Shown: positions 27,599-36,278 of the stretch, piece by piece | Layout of the letters: every line of letters begins with the position of its first letter | Numbering within the stretch: the stretch's first letter is position 1 | Origin: Salinarimonas sp046292825 | Lineage (GTDB): Bacteria > Pseudomonadota > Alphaproteobacteria > Rhizobiales > Beijerinckiaceae | Reading direction: 5' to 3' | DNA: 64,000 nt | NCBI RefSeq assembly: GCF_046292825.1 | Contig: NZ_JBKBQG010000021.1 | Location: 1 to 64,000 of the forward strand | Notes under the pieces: model-generated | Databases searched by the model: none | Told to the model about the DNA's origin: nothing | What the model saw: only the letters and a program-made list of their open reading frames with translations | Translations under genes and position numbers: made by a program

Positions 27599-27630
27599 TC
27601 ATCGAGAAAATGTCAACATTTTTTCGATGA
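27599..27630. promoter_or_regulatory. 32-bp palindromic operator between hydantoinase and TRAP genes
   Basis: TCATCGA, one mismatch, AAAATGT, a CA centre, ACATTTT, one mismatch, TCGATGA: 14 of 15 arm pairs match. It is an AT-rich island in a GC-rich region, 53 bases from the hydantoinase start and 131 from dctP. The centre contains TTGACA on the minus strand, a plausible -35 box for the hydantoinase gene. TTGACA at 27646-27651 on the plus strand could serve dctP. Repressor identity is inference; the MarR gene at 31055 is a candidate. Confidence 0.7.
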
Positions 27631-27760
27631 ACCGCGAGCGGATTATTGACAACGCTACGGCTGGCGTTCACGCTCAGGAAATCGCGCGAGAACCGGAGGG
27701 GACCGCGCGGGAGACGCCGCGCCTGGGGAGGCGCACGTCTCCGCAACGGGAGAGACCATC

Positions 27761-28735
27761 ATGAACCTCATCGCAAAGAGCCTCGTCGGCGCAAGCTTCG
27801 CCGCGATCCTGGCCGGCCCGGCGCTCGCCCAGACCTGGGACATGCCGACCCCCTATCCGGACGCGAATTTCCACACGGTCAACATCCGCCAATTCGCCGA
27901 GGACGTGTCGGCCGCGACCAACGGCGCGCTGACGATCACCGTCCATTCGAACGGCTCGCTGATCCGCCACCCCGAGATCCGCCGCACGGTGCGCGCCGGC
28001 ACGGTGCCGATCGGCGAGGTGCTGATCTCGCTCGCCGCCAACGAGAACCCGCTCTACGGCCTCGACAGCGTGCCCTTCCTCGCCACCTCCTACGAGGACG
28101 CCTTCGCCCTCTATCAGGCGCAGAAACCCGCGCTCGAAGAGGCGCTCGCCGGCGAGGGGCTCACCCTCCTGTTCTCCGTGCCGTGGCCGCCGCAGGGCAT
28201 CTACGCGAAGAACGAGATCACCCGCATCGAGGACCTGCAGGGCCTGCGCTTCCGCACCTACAATCCCGGCACCGGCCGCATCGCCGAGATCTCCGGCGCG
28301 ACGCCGGTCCAGGTCGAGGTCGCCGACCTGCCGACCGCCTTCGCCACGGGCCGCGTCGAGGCGACGATCACCTCGACGTCGACGGGCGTGAACTCCACCT
28401 TCTGGGACTTCGTCGACTATTACCACGATACCCAGGCCTGGCTGCCGCGCAACATGGTCTTCGTCAACACGGCCGCCTTCGAAGCTCTCGACGAGGCGAC
28501 CCGCGCCGCGATCCGCGAGGCCGCCGCCGCCGCCGAGGAGCGCGGCTGGCAGCTCTCGCAGGAGGACAACGCGAAGTCCCGCGCGATCCTCGAGGAGAAC
28601 GGCATCAACGTGATCGAGCCCTCCGAGGAGCTGCGGGCAGGCTTCGCGGCGATCGGCGAGCAGATCGCCGGCGAGTGGGCCGAGCAGATGGGCCCGACGG
28701 GCACCGAGATCCTCGAGCGCTTCCGGGCTCGGTGA
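27761..28735 (+). CDS. dctP: TRAP transporter substrate-binding protein (DctP)
   Basis: A 324-residue periplasmic binding protein with a Sec signal (ILAGPALAQTWDMP). Family marks are FAEDVSAATNGALTITVHSN, IEDLQGLRFRTYNPGTGRIA and VEVADLPTAFATGRVEATIT. It captures a carboxylate-type ligand and hands it to the DctQM pair downstream. It diverges from the fused hydantoinase/oxoprolinase gene, so pyroglutamate or a hydantoin-related acid is a reasonable ligand guess. It differs in signal type and sequence from the DctP at 2.9 kb. Confidence 0.92.
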   Translation: MNLIAKSLVGASFAAILAGPALAQTWDMPTPYPDANFHTVNIRQFAEDVSAATNGALTITVHSNGSLIRHPEIRRTVRAGTVPIGEVLISLAANENPLYGLDSVPFLATSYEDAFALYQAQKPALEEALAGEGLTLLFSVPWPPQGIYAKNEITRIEDLQGLRFRTYNPGTGRIAEISGATPVQVEVADLPTAFATGRVEATITSTSTGVNSTFWDFVDYYHDTQAWLPRNMVFVNTAAFEALDEATRAAIREAAAAAEERGWQLSQEDNAKSRAILEENGINVIEPSEELRAGFAAIGEQIAGEWAEQMGPTGTEILERFRAR

Positions 28736-28750
28736 GAGGCGACAAGAGAG

Positions 28751-28780
28751 GGGCTCCCGCCGCAAGCGGGGGCCCTTCTC
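28751..28780 (+). terminator. Attenuator hairpin between dctP and dctQ
   Basis: GGGCTCCCGC (28751-28760) and GCGGGGGCCC (28766-28775) form a 10-bp stem with one G-U pair and a CGCAA loop, followed by TTCTC. It lies 16 bases past the dctP stop. A partial terminator here would keep the binding protein more abundant than the membrane subunits, as is common in TRAP operons. Confidence 0.6.
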
Positions 28781-28853
28781 GCATGGACCCCGCTCGCTCG
28801 GGAACCCTCGCGCGTTCCCGCCCCGCCGCTCCTCCCTTCTCGGACGCCTCGTC

Positions 28854-29411
28854 ATGCGCCGCGCACTCGACGCCCTTTACGGGACGGCCCTCTGGCTGTC
28901 CGCCATCTGCATCATGATCATCGCGACGCTCGTCGGCCTCCAGGTCGCCGCGCGGATCTACGACGCGATCATGCGCCTCTTCGGCCTGCCGCGCGGGGGA
29001 TTCGTGATCCTCTCGCTCGCCGAGATCTCGGGCTATCTTTTCGCGGCGGCGAGCTTCCTCGCGCTCGCGGGCACGCTCAAGAGCGGCGCGCATATCCGCG
29101 TGACCATGCTCGTCAACGCGTTGCCGGCGCGGGTGCGCACGCTCGTCGAGGGGGCGGCGCTCGCCTTCGCGGCGGCGGCCGCGGCCTACGGCACCTGGCA
29201 CGTCGGCTCCTACGCCTGGCAGAGCCTCGCCTTCAACGCCGTCTCGGCCGGCATGCTGCCGGTGCCGCTCGTCTATCCGCAGGCGGCGATGGCGGCGGGC
29301 GCGGCGATCCTGACGGTCGCCTTTCTCGACGAGCTCGTGATCACGATCCGAACCGGGCGGCCGAGCTTCTCGGCGCACGAGGACGCGGTCAATCTGGGCC
29401 GGGAGGGCTGA
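28854..29411 (+). CDS. dctQ: TRAP transporter small permease (DctQ)
   Basis: A 185-residue membrane protein with four predicted helices. MRRALDALYGTALWLSAICI forms helix 1, SLAEISGYLFAAASFLALAG is helix 2, and the KSGAHIRVTMLVNALPARVR linker is the usual DctQ signature. It sits 119 bases downstream of dctP behind a hairpin and four bases ahead of dctM. It stabilises the large permease of the importer. Confidence 0.9.
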   Translation: MRRALDALYGTALWLSAICIMIIATLVGLQVAARIYDAIMRLFGLPRGGFVILSLAEISGYLFAAASFLALAGTLKSGAHIRVTMLVNALPARVRTLVEGAALAFAAAAAAYGTWHVGSYAWQSLAFNAVSAGMLPVPLVYPQAAMAAGAAILTVAFLDELVITIRTGRPSFSAHEDAVNLGREG

Positions 29412-29414
29412 GCC

Positions 29415-30716
29415 GTGGAACCGACCACCCTGATGCTCGCCTTGATCGGCTTCCTCTTCGTGATCCTCGGGCTCGGCGTCTGGATCGCCGTCGCGCTCGC
29501 GACCGTCGGCTTCGTGGCGATCGTCGTCACGCTGACCTTGCCGCCGGGCGCGATCCTCGCGACCTCGATGTGGCAGCAGCTCAATTCCTGGGACCTGACC
29601 GCGCTGCCGATGTTCATCCTGATGGGGGACATCCTGTTCCGCACGCGGCTGTCGCAGGACATGTTCGAGGGCCTCGCGCCCTGGCTCGCGCGCCTGCCGG
29701 GGCGGCTCCTCCACGTCAACGTGGTCGGCTGCACCATCTTCGCGGCGGTCTCCGGCTCGTCGGCGGCGACCTGCGCGACGATCGGGCGGATCTCGCTCGG
29801 CGAGTTGAAGAAGCGCGGCTATTCGGACGCGCTCGCGATCGGCACGCTCGCGGGGTCGGGCACGATCGGCCTGATGATCCCGCCCTCGATCATCCTGATC
29901 GTCTACGCCACGGCGACGGAGCAATCGGTGGCGCGGCTCTTCATCGCCGGCATCGTGCCGGGGCTGATGCTGACCGCGCTCTTCATGGCCTACGTGATCG
30001 TCTGGGCGCTCCTCAACCGCCATCGGATGCCCCCGCCCGAGCCGAAACTGCCGCTGCGCGAGCGCATCGCCAAGCTGCGCCGCCTCGCGCCGGTCGTCCT
30101 CCTCATCGTGGGCGTGATCGGCTCGATCTATGGCGGCCTCGCCTCGGCGACGGAGGCCGCGGCGGTCGGCGTGTTCCTCGCGCTCGCGGTCTCCTGGCGG
30201 GCGGGGACGCTCGACCGCGAGACCTTCTCGGCGGCCCTGATCGCGGCGACGAAGACCTCCTGCATGATCGCCTTCATCCTCGCGGGCGCCGCCTTCCTGA
30301 CGACGGCGATGGGCTTCACGGGCATCCCGCGCATGCTCGCGGAATGGATCGGCACGATGGGGCTCTCGCAGGGCATGCTGCTCTTGGCACTGACCCTGTT
30401 CTTCATCGTGCTCGGCTGCTTCCTCGACGGCATCTCGCTCGTGGTGCTGACCACCTCGATCATCATGCCGCTGGTGGGCGCCGCCGGCATCGACCTGATC
30501 TGGTTCGGCATCTTCATCGTGCTCGTCGTCGAGATGGCGCAGATCACGCCGCCGGTCGGCTTCAACCTCTACGTCCTGCAATCGCTGACGGGGCGCGACA
30601 TCTTCCGGCTCGGCTGGTACACGGCGCCCTTCTTCCTGATCATGTGCTTCGCCGCCTTCCTGCTCGCGCTGTTCCCCGACATCGCGCTGTGGCTGCCGCG
30701 CACGATGCTGCAATGA
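29415..30716 (+). CDS. dctM: TRAP transporter large permease (DctM)
   Basis: A 433-residue DctM permease starting at GTG 29415, four bases after the dctQ stop. It has SGSSAATCATIGRISLGELK, GSGTIGLMIPPSIILIVYAT and VVEMAQITPPVGFNLYVLQS, which are diagnostic of the DctM/UIT family. It couples sodium or proton flow to uptake of the ligand delivered by DctP. Last gene of the operon; a run of hairpins follows its stop codon. Confidence 0.93.
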   Translation: MEPTTLMLALIGFLFVILGLGVWIAVALATVGFVAIVVTLTLPPGAILATSMWQQLNSWDLTALPMFILMGDILFRTRLSQDMFEGLAPWLARLPGRLLHVNVVGCTIFAAVSGSSAATCATIGRISLGELKKRGYSDALAIGTLAGSGTIGLMIPPSIILIVYATATEQSVARLFIAGIVPGLMLTALFMAYVIVWALLNRHRMPPPEPKLPLRERIAKLRRLAPVVLLIVGVIGSIYGGLASATEAAAVGVFLALAVSWRAGTLDRETFSAALIAATKTSCMIAFILAGAAFLTTAMGFTGIPRMLAEWIGTMGLSQGMLLLALTLFFIVLGCFLDGISLVVLTTSIIMPLVGAAGIDLIWFGIFIVLVVEMAQITPPVGFNLYVLQSLTGRDIFRLGWYTAPFFLIMCFAAFLLALFPDIALWLPRTMLQ

Positions 30717-31054
30717 GAGGCGCCTCCCCTCTCCCTCTCCTTCTCCTCAGGGGAAGGTGGCTCCGACCCCGAACAGGGGTCGGAGACGGATGGGGTCTTT
30801 CGACCCGCAGGGTCGAAGGGGCGTCGGGAGCCGCCGAACGTAAGCAGCTCTACGACGACGCCCCTTCGCAGCTTCGCTGCGAATGACCACATCCGACCCG
30901 GCGGCTTCTCGCCTCGATCCGATTTCGCGGATCACGATGTGCGGATGTCGCAGCCCTTTCGGGAGAGGGGTTCTCGCGGGCGACCGGCGAGACAAGAGGC
31001 GCCGCGCTCCGCTATAGCGTCGCGGGGATGGAACCAGAGAGCGAGGGCACCGCC
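30717..31054. repeat. Intergenic stretch with four consecutive hairpins
   Basis: No gene is seen. Four separate perfect hairpins follow each other. CTCCGACCCC/GGGGTCGGAG spans 30761-30785. TTCGACCC/GGGTCGAA spans 30799-30817. TTCGCAG/CTGCGAA spans 30865-30883. GATCCG/CGGATC spans 30916-30933. The first lies 45 bases after the dctM stop and could end that operon. A TATAGC at 31013-31018 may be the -10 box of the MarR gene. Confidence 0.75.
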
Positions 31055-31582
31055 ATGAACGAGGATGTGGGCAAGCGCACGGTCGGACCGGTCGTCTCCT
31101 CGGCCCATCTCGCGGAATCGGGCTTTCCGTCGCTGTCCGAGTTCGAGTTCGGTCTCATCCTGGCGAGCCACGCCTTCCACCGCTGGATGATGCGCTGCAT
31201 GGCGGCGGCGGGGGTGGCGGACGCGTCGGTGCTCGACGTGCTGATCCTGCACACCGTCAATCATCGCGGGCGGCCCAAGAAGCTCGCCGACATCTGCCTC
31301 GTCCTCTCGATCGAGGACACGCACACCGTGTCCTACTCGATCAAGAAGCTCGAGGGGGCCGGGCTCGTCGCGTCGGGGCGCGCGGGCAAGGAGAAGACGG
31401 TCGAGATCACGAAGGCCGGGCGCGAGGTCTGCGCGCGCTATCGCGAGATCCGCGACGCGCTCCTCGTCAAGCCGGTCGGCGCCACCGGGCTCGACCGCGA
31501 GCGGCTCTCCGAGCTCGCCGCGATGCTGCGCGCGCTCTCGGGGCATTACGACCAGGCGGCGCGCGCGGCGGCGTCCCTCTGA
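31055..31582 (+). CDS. MarR-like winged-helix transcriptional regulator
   Basis: A protein of 175 residues with a winged-helix domain: LDVLILHTVNHRGRPKKLAD, ICLVLSIEDTHTVSYSIKKL as the recognition region, and the wing AGKEKTVEITKAGREV. The ATG at 31055 has GAGGG upstream. An in-frame ATG at 31028 would add nine residues but sits only about ten bases after a possible -10 box. It follows the TRAP/oxoprolinase cluster and is a candidate regulator of it. Ligand unknown. Confidence 0.85.
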   Translation: MNEDVGKRTVGPVVSSAHLAESGFPSLSEFEFGLILASHAFHRWMMRCMAAAGVADASVLDVLILHTVNHRGRPKKLADICLVLSIEDTHTVSYSIKKLEGAGLVASGRAGKEKTVEITKAGREVCARYREIRDALLVKPVGATGLDRERLSELAAMLRALSGHYDQAARAAASL

Positions 31583-31604
31583 GATTTCGGACGTCGTAAC
31601 GAGA

Positions 31605-31637
31605 ACGGGCGCCCACCGGGGCGCCCGTCGTCGTTTT
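31605..31637 (+). terminator. Intrinsic terminator after the MarR gene
   Basis: ACGGGCGCCC (31605-31614) and GGGCGCCCGT (31619-31628) form a perfect 10-bp stem with a four-base loop, followed by CGTCGTTTT. It lies 23 bases after the MarR stop and 32 bases from the petC stop on the other strand, so it may serve both. Confidence 0.85.
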
Positions 31638-31659
31638 CGGACCGCGCGAGGCGCGCGCC

Positions 31660-32544
31660 TCAGGCCTTGCCGGGGGCGTTCGGCTCCGGCTCGCCGCCGA
31701 CGCGGGCCCAGATCCGCTTCTTGACGAAGTAGAGTAGGCCGGCGAACACGATCAGGAACGCCATCACGTTGAAGCCGATGCGCTTGCGCTGCTCGAGATG
31801 GGGCTCGGCCGTCCACATCAGGAAGGCCGTGACGTCCTTGGCGTATTGCGCGACCGTCTCCGGCACCACGGGGCGACCGTTCGCGTCGCGCGGATACTCG
31901 ACCAGCTCGTCGAAGAGCACGTTCGGCATCGCGACGATGTTGCCGGGGTAGTAGTAATTGTAATGGCCGCCGAGCGACAGATCGACGTCCTCGGGCGGGT
32001 CGATATAGCCCTGCAGGAAGGCGGCGACGTAGTTCACGCCCTGGTGGTCGTACTGGGTGAAGACGTCCGTGATCCAGAACGGGAAGCCGCGCTCGTAGGT
32101 GCGCGCCTTGACGATGACCGAGAGGTCCGGCGGCGCCTTGCCGCCGTTGGCCGCCGCCGCGGCGACCTTGTTGGGGAACGGCGAGGGCCAGCGATCGGCG
32201 AGGGTCGCGGGACGCATCACCGGCTCGCCGAACTCGTCGTAGCCGCCGGGCACCATGAATTCGGCCGCGAAGGCCTCCACCTGCTCGACGGTGTATTCCG
32301 GTCCGCCCCGCTCGGTGAGGTTCCGGAAGGAGACCTTGTCGAGGCCGTGGCAGGCGGCGCAGGCGGTCTTGAAGACCTGGAAGCCGCGCTGGATCTGCGC
32401 CCGGTCGAAGGTGCCGAACGGACCCGCGAAGCTCCAGGTCTGCCGGGGCGGCGTGGCGCCGCCGCCGGCCGCGTGGGCCGCGCCCGCCGAGACCGAGAGG
32501 GCGGCGGCGAGAACGCCGGCGATGCCGAGGATCTTCTTCATCAT
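31660..32544 (-). CDS. petC: Ubiquinol-cytochrome c reductase, cytochrome c1
   Basis: A 294-residue cytochrome c1. It has a signal peptide (MMKKILGIAGVLAAALS), the haem-binding CAACHG near residue 60, and MRPATLADRWPSPFPNKVAA. The sixth-ligand methionine is in the NIVAMPNVLF region, and a C-terminal membrane anchor (NVMAFLIVFAGLLYFVKKRI) follows. It carries electrons from the Rieske centre to soluble cytochrome c in complex III. Third gene of petABC, 34 bases after petB. Confidence 0.96.
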   Translation of the reverse strand: MMKKILGIAGVLAAALSVSAGAAHAAGGGATPPRQTWSFAGPFGTFDRAQIQRGFQVFKTACAACHGLDKVSFRNLTERGGPEYTVEQVEAFAAEFMVPGGYDEFGEPVMRPATLADRWPSPFPNKVAAAAANGGKAPPDLSVIVKARTYERGFPFWITDVFTQYDHQGVNYVAAFLQGYIDPPEDVDLSLGGHYNYYYPGNIVAMPNVLFDELVEYPRDANGRPVVPETVAQYAKDVTAFLMWTAEPHLEQRKRIGFNVMAFLIVFAGLLYFVKKRIWARVGGEPEPNAPGKA

Positions 32545-32578
32545 CGAAATCCTTGTCCTTGTCCTGTCCGACCTCGCC

Positions 32579-33856
32579 TCAGCCCTTCGACTGAGGCTCG
32601 GCGGCCGCGCCGGCGGGAATGCCCGAGCCACCCTTCTTGCCCAGCACCGCCTCGGCGATCGAGTTCGGCAGCGGCCGCGGCTTCTCGAAGAGGCCGAGCA
32701 GCGGCAACGCGATCAGGAAGTAGGCGAAGTAGAGGAAGGTGAAGATCTGCGTGAGGAACACGTAGATGCCCTCGGCCGGACGCGAGCCGAGCCAGCCGAG
32801 CACCAGGCAGGTCACGACGAACACCCAGAACACCACCTGGAAGACCGGGCGGTAGGATCCCGAGCGGACGCGGGAGGTGTCGAGCCAGGGCAGCAGCGCG
32901 AGCACCGCGATCGACGCGAACATCAGGATGACGCCGCCGAGCGCGTCCGGGACGGCGCGCAGGATCGCGTAGAAGGGCAGGAAGTACCATTCCGGCACGA
33001 TGTGCGCGGGCGTCGCGGCCGGGTCGGCCGGGATGTAGTTGTCCGCGTGGCCGAGATAGTTCGGCAGGTAGAACACGAACCACATGAAGAAGATCGTGAA
33101 GAGCACCAGCGAGAAGGTGTCCTTCACCGTCATGTAGGGGTGGAACGGCACCGCGTCCTTGCCGGACTTGATCGGCACGCCGGTCGGGTTGTTGTTGCCC
33201 GGAACGTGCAGCGCCCAGACGTGGAGCAGGGCCACGCCGAGGATCATGAAGGGCAGGAGGTAGTGCAGCGAGAAGAAGCGGTTCAGCGTCGGATTGCCGA
33301 CCGAGTAGCCGCCCCACAGGAACGAGACCACCACGTCGCCGACGACCGGGATGACCGAGAACAGGTTCGTGATCACGGTCGCGCCCCAGAAGGACATCTG
33401 GCCCCAGGGCAGCACGTAGCCCATGAAGGCGGTGGCCATCATGAGGAGCAGGATGATCACGCCGAGGATCCAGAGCACCTCGCGCGGCGCCTTGTAGGAC
33501 CCGTAATAGAGGCCGCGGAAGATGTGGATGTAGACCGCGATGAAGAACATCGAGGCGCCGTTGGCGTGCAGGTAGCGCAGCAGCCACCCGTACTCGACGT
33601 TGCGCATGATGTGCTCGACCGACGCGAAGGCGTGGTCCGCATGCGGCGTGTAATGCATGGCGAGCACGATGCCCGTCACGATCTGCAGCATGAGGATGAC
33701 CATCAGGATCGCCCCAAAGGTCCACATGTAGTTCAGATTGCGCGGGACGGGGAAGGCCACGAAGGACGAGTGCACCAGGCCGATGATCGGCAGGCGGCTC
33801 TCCAGCCACTTCGCGGCGCGGGTCTTCGGAACGTAGGTGGTGGGATGTGCGCTCAT
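32579..33856 (-). CDS. petB: Ubiquinol-cytochrome c reductase, cytochrome b
   Basis: A 425-residue membrane protein with eight helices. The haem-ligand histidines lie in helices B and D (MHYTPHADHAF and RYLHANGASMFFIA regions; FFSLHYLLPFMI and LLHVWALHVPGNNNP). The PEWYFLPFYAILRA segment is the PEWY motif of the Qo site. Full-length form rather than the split cytochrome b6/subunit IV type. Forms the quinone-oxidising core of complex III with the petA and petC products. It lies 82 bases downstream of petA. Confidence 0.97.
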   Translation of the reverse strand: MSAHPTTYVPKTRAAKWLESRLPIIGLVHSSFVAFPVPRNLNYMWTFGAILMVILMLQIVTGIVLAMHYTPHADHAFASVEHIMRNVEYGWLLRYLHANGASMFFIAVYIHIFRGLYYGSYKAPREVLWILGVIILLLMMATAFMGYVLPWGQMSFWGATVITNLFSVIPVVGDVVVSFLWGGYSVGNPTLNRFFSLHYLLPFMILGVALLHVWALHVPGNNNPTGVPIKSGKDAVPFHPYMTVKDTFSLVLFTIFFMWFVFYLPNYLGHADNYIPADPAATPAHIVPEWYFLPFYAILRAVPDALGGVILMFASIAVLALLPWLDTSRVRSGSYRPVFQVVFWVFVVTCLVLGWLGSRPAEGIYVFLTQIFTFLYFAYFLIALPLLGLFEKPRPLPNSIAEAVLGKKGGSGIPAGAAAEPQSKG

Positions 33857-33938
33857 GGGTCTCGCCTGATCTCGGATCTCGCGGGAGGTCTCGATCGAGG
33901 CCGGGCGGCGCGCCGTCCGACCTCTCCGCCGGACGGCC

Positions 33939-34475
33939 TCAGGCCTCGCCGATGACGATGCGGGTGTCTTCGACGAAGCGGTAGGGCGGAACCGGCAGGT
34001 TGATGGGCGCCGGACCCTGGCGGATGCGGCCGGACGTGTCGAAGACCGAGCCGTGGCAGGGGCAGAACCAACCGCCGTACGCCCCCTGGAAATCGAGCGG
34101 GATGCACCCCAGATGCGTGCAGCTGCCGTACAGGATGAGCCATTGCTCGCGGCCGGCCTGGACGCGCTCGGAATCGGGCTGCGGGTCCTTGAGCGCCGAC
34201 AGCGGCGTGTCCACGGCCGCGGCGATCTCGGCCTGCGTGCGGTGACGCACGAAGATCAGCGCGCCGCGCCAGAACAGGCGGACGATCTGCCCCTCGGCGA
34301 TCGGCGCGAGGTCGACCTCGATGGGAGCGCCCTGGGCGACCGTCTCCCGGTCGGGGGCGAGCTGGGCGATGAAGGGCCAAGCCGCGGCGGCGACGCCGAC
34401 GGCGCCCATGGCGCCGGTCGCGATGAACAGGAAGTCCCGCCGCGTCGGCTCTTGCGATGTGGTGGTCTCGGCCAC
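33939..34475 (-). CDS. petA: Ubiquinol-cytochrome c reductase, Rieske iron-sulfur subunit
   Basis: A 178-residue Rieske protein. TRRDFLFIATGAMGAVGVA is an uncleaved Tat-type membrane anchor. The 2Fe-2S site is CTHLGC and CPCHGS, with the linker Cys pair intact, and GPAPINLPVPPYRF is the Pro loop. The start is the GTG at 34475 with GGGAGAG eight bases upstream. First gene of petABC. Its promoter must lie in the long spacer upstream of 34476. Confidence 0.96.
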   Translation of the reverse strand: MAETTTSQEPTRRDFLFIATGAMGAVGVAAAAWPFIAQLAPDRETVAQGAPIEVDLAPIAEGQIVRLFWRGALIFVRHRTQAEIAAAVDTPLSALKDPQPDSERVQAGREQWLILYGSCTHLGCIPLDFQGAYGGWFCPCHGSVFDTSGRIRQGPAPINLPVPPYRFVEDTRIVIGEA

Positions 34476-35012
34476 GTCACTCTCCCGCAATGGGTTTCTA
34501 ACAAGGTCGTACGCCACCCGGGGGACCCGCGAGGGGCACCGAGCGACGTCGCACGCGATAGCGAGGCGCGGACCTTGGCGGGAAATGCCGCAGGACCCAC
34601 GCGCGCGCAATGCGACCGGGCGTCGCCCGCGCGTCGGTGCTCTCGCACGGCGGCGCTTCCGTGTCCAGATGTGGAAAGCTCCAATGCGACCTCCCGCGCC
34701 TTCTACCTTATGACGAAAGCGCCTTTTCCGCGCCTCCCGGACGACGCCGCGCGCGAGGGCCCCCCAGGGCGGGACGCGCGGGCGGGCACAGGACGCGCAG
34801 AGGCGAATCGCCGCGGCAGGGCCTGCCGGGACGACGGGGGAGACGCGCGCGGGCGCGCCACATTACCAAATCGTCATGCGGCGGCATTGGACGCGCAACC
34901 CGCGCCGCCCCATCTCGGAGGTACGAGGCGCGTCCAGCGTCCACCCCCCTCCCCCGCGCGGACCGACATGCGCACACACATGCGGACACACATGCTCCGG
35001 AGCCTGCAGCCG
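34476..35012. other. Divergent intergenic region between petA and the Do protease
   Basis: About 500 bases with no convincing gene; the open frames here lack ribosome sites and family motifs. It must hold the petABC promoter (minus) and the protease promoter (plus). Near the right end there is a 12-base repeat, ATGCGCACACAC then ATGCGGACACAC at 34968-34991, giving stacked in-frame ATG codons. No riboswitch or operator was recognised. Confidence 0.5.
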
Positions 35013-36233
35013 ATGAATCCGATCCCCTCCCGCCGCCCGCGCGCCGGGCTCCTCGCCACCGCCTTCACCGCCGCCGGCGTCGCGCTCGGCACGAGCGGCG
35101 CCGTCCTCTTCGGCAGCGGCGTCCTGCCGCCCGCCCCCGCCGCCGCGGCGCCGCTGACGCTGCAGGCGCCCGTCGAGATGCCGAGCTTCGCGGACGTCGT
35201 CGAGCGCGTGCGCCCCGCCGTCGTCTCGGTGCGCGTGCGCGGCCAGGCGGTCGCCGCCCGCGATGGCGAGGGCGGCGCGCGTCCCGGCGCCGGGCGCATG
35301 CCCGACATCTCCCCCGATCACCCGCTCTACGAGTTCTTCCGCGGCTTCGGCGACATCGATCCGCGCGAGAACCGGCCCGGCCCGCGCGGTCCCCGCGGCC
35401 CCCGAGGCGCCGCCTCGCAGGGCTCGGGCTTCTTCGTCAGCGCCGACGGGCTGATCGTCACCAACAACCACGTCGTCCAGGGCGCGCGCGAGGTCGAGAT
35501 CCTCACCGACGACGGGCGCACCCTCTCCGCGCGCGTCGTCGGCACCGACCCGCGCACCGATCTCGCGGTGCTGCGCGTCGATAGCGACGAGGTGTTCCCC
35601 TACGTCGCCTTCGCGTCCGGCCGCTCGCGCATCGGCGATTGGGTGGTGGCGATCGGCAATCCGTTCGGGCTCGGCGGCTCGGTGACGGCGGGCATCGTCT
35701 CGGCCGAGAGCCGCGACATCGGCGCGGGCCCCTACGACGACTTCATCCAGATCGACGCCCCGATCAATCGCGGCAATTCCGGCGGGCCGACCTTCAACCT
35801 GCGCGGCGAGGTGGTCGGCGTGAACACGGCGATCTACTCGCCGTCGGGCGGCAATGTCGGCATCGCCTTCGCGATCCCCGCCCATGTCGCCGTCGACGTC
35901 GCGGGCCAGCTCGCGGAGGCGGGCGAGGTGACGCGCGGCTTCCTCGGCGTCCAGGTCCAGGCGGTGACGCGCGAGATCGCGGAGGCGATCGGGCTGCCCT
36001 CCGCCCGCGGCGCGCTCATCGCCGAGCCCCAGCGCGGCACGCCCGCCGATCGCGCCGGCCTGCGCTCGGGCGACGTGATCGTCGCCGTCGACGGCGCGCC
36101 GATCGCCGACCATCGCGAGCTCACCCGCCGCATCGCCGCGATCGCGCCCGGCACCCGCGTGCCGATCACGATCGTGCGCCGCGGCGGCCCGCGCGACGTC
36201 GCCGTGGAGATCGGCCGCCTGCCGGGGAATTGA
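35013..36233 (+). CDS. Do/DegP-type periplasmic serine protease with a single PDZ domain
   Basis: A protease of about 406 residues. An N-terminal helix (LLATAFTAAGVALGTSGAVL) serves as signal or anchor. The trypsin-like domain has histidine in VTNNHVVQG, aspartate in DPRTDLAVLRV and serine in NRGNSGGPTF. One PDZ domain follows (GFLGVQVQ to the end), whereas DegP/DegQ usually have two. A GPRGPRGPRG collagen-like stretch replaces part of the LA-loop region. In-frame ATGs at 34968, 34980 and 34992 are alternatives. A response regulator follows after 45 bases, so this is probably one envelope-stress operon. Confidence 0.9.
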   Translation: MNPIPSRRPRAGLLATAFTAAGVALGTSGAVLFGSGVLPPAPAAAAPLTLQAPVEMPSFADVVERVRPAVVSVRVRGQAVAARDGEGGARPGAGRMPDISPDHPLYEFFRGFGDIDPRENRPGPRGPRGPRGAASQGSGFFVSADGLIVTNNHVVQGAREVEILTDDGRTLSARVVGTDPRTDLAVLRVDSDEVFPYVAFASGRSRIGDWVVAIGNPFGLGGSVTAGIVSAESRDIGAGPYDDFIQIDAPINRGNSGGPTFNLRGEVVGVNTAIYSPSGGNVGIAFAIPAHVAVDVAGQLAEAGEVTRGFLGVQVQAVTREIAEAIGLPSARGALIAEPQRGTPADRAGLRSGDVIVAVDGAPIADHRELTRRIAAIAPGTRVPITIVRRGGPRDVAVEIGRLPGN

Positions 36234-36278
36234 GCGCTCCGCGTCGCGCGCGGCGCCGAGAGCGGCTAGAAGAGACCC

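Noticed and set aside
28605..30713. A 702-codon minus-strand frame over the second TRAP operon.
   Set aside because: Same type of antisense shadow; DctQ and DctM on the plus strand carry diagnostic motifs.
34476..34967. Possible small genes in the petA/protease spacer.
   Set aside because: Frames there are Arg/Pro/Gly-rich, lack ribosome sites and match no pattern; the region is better read as regulatory.
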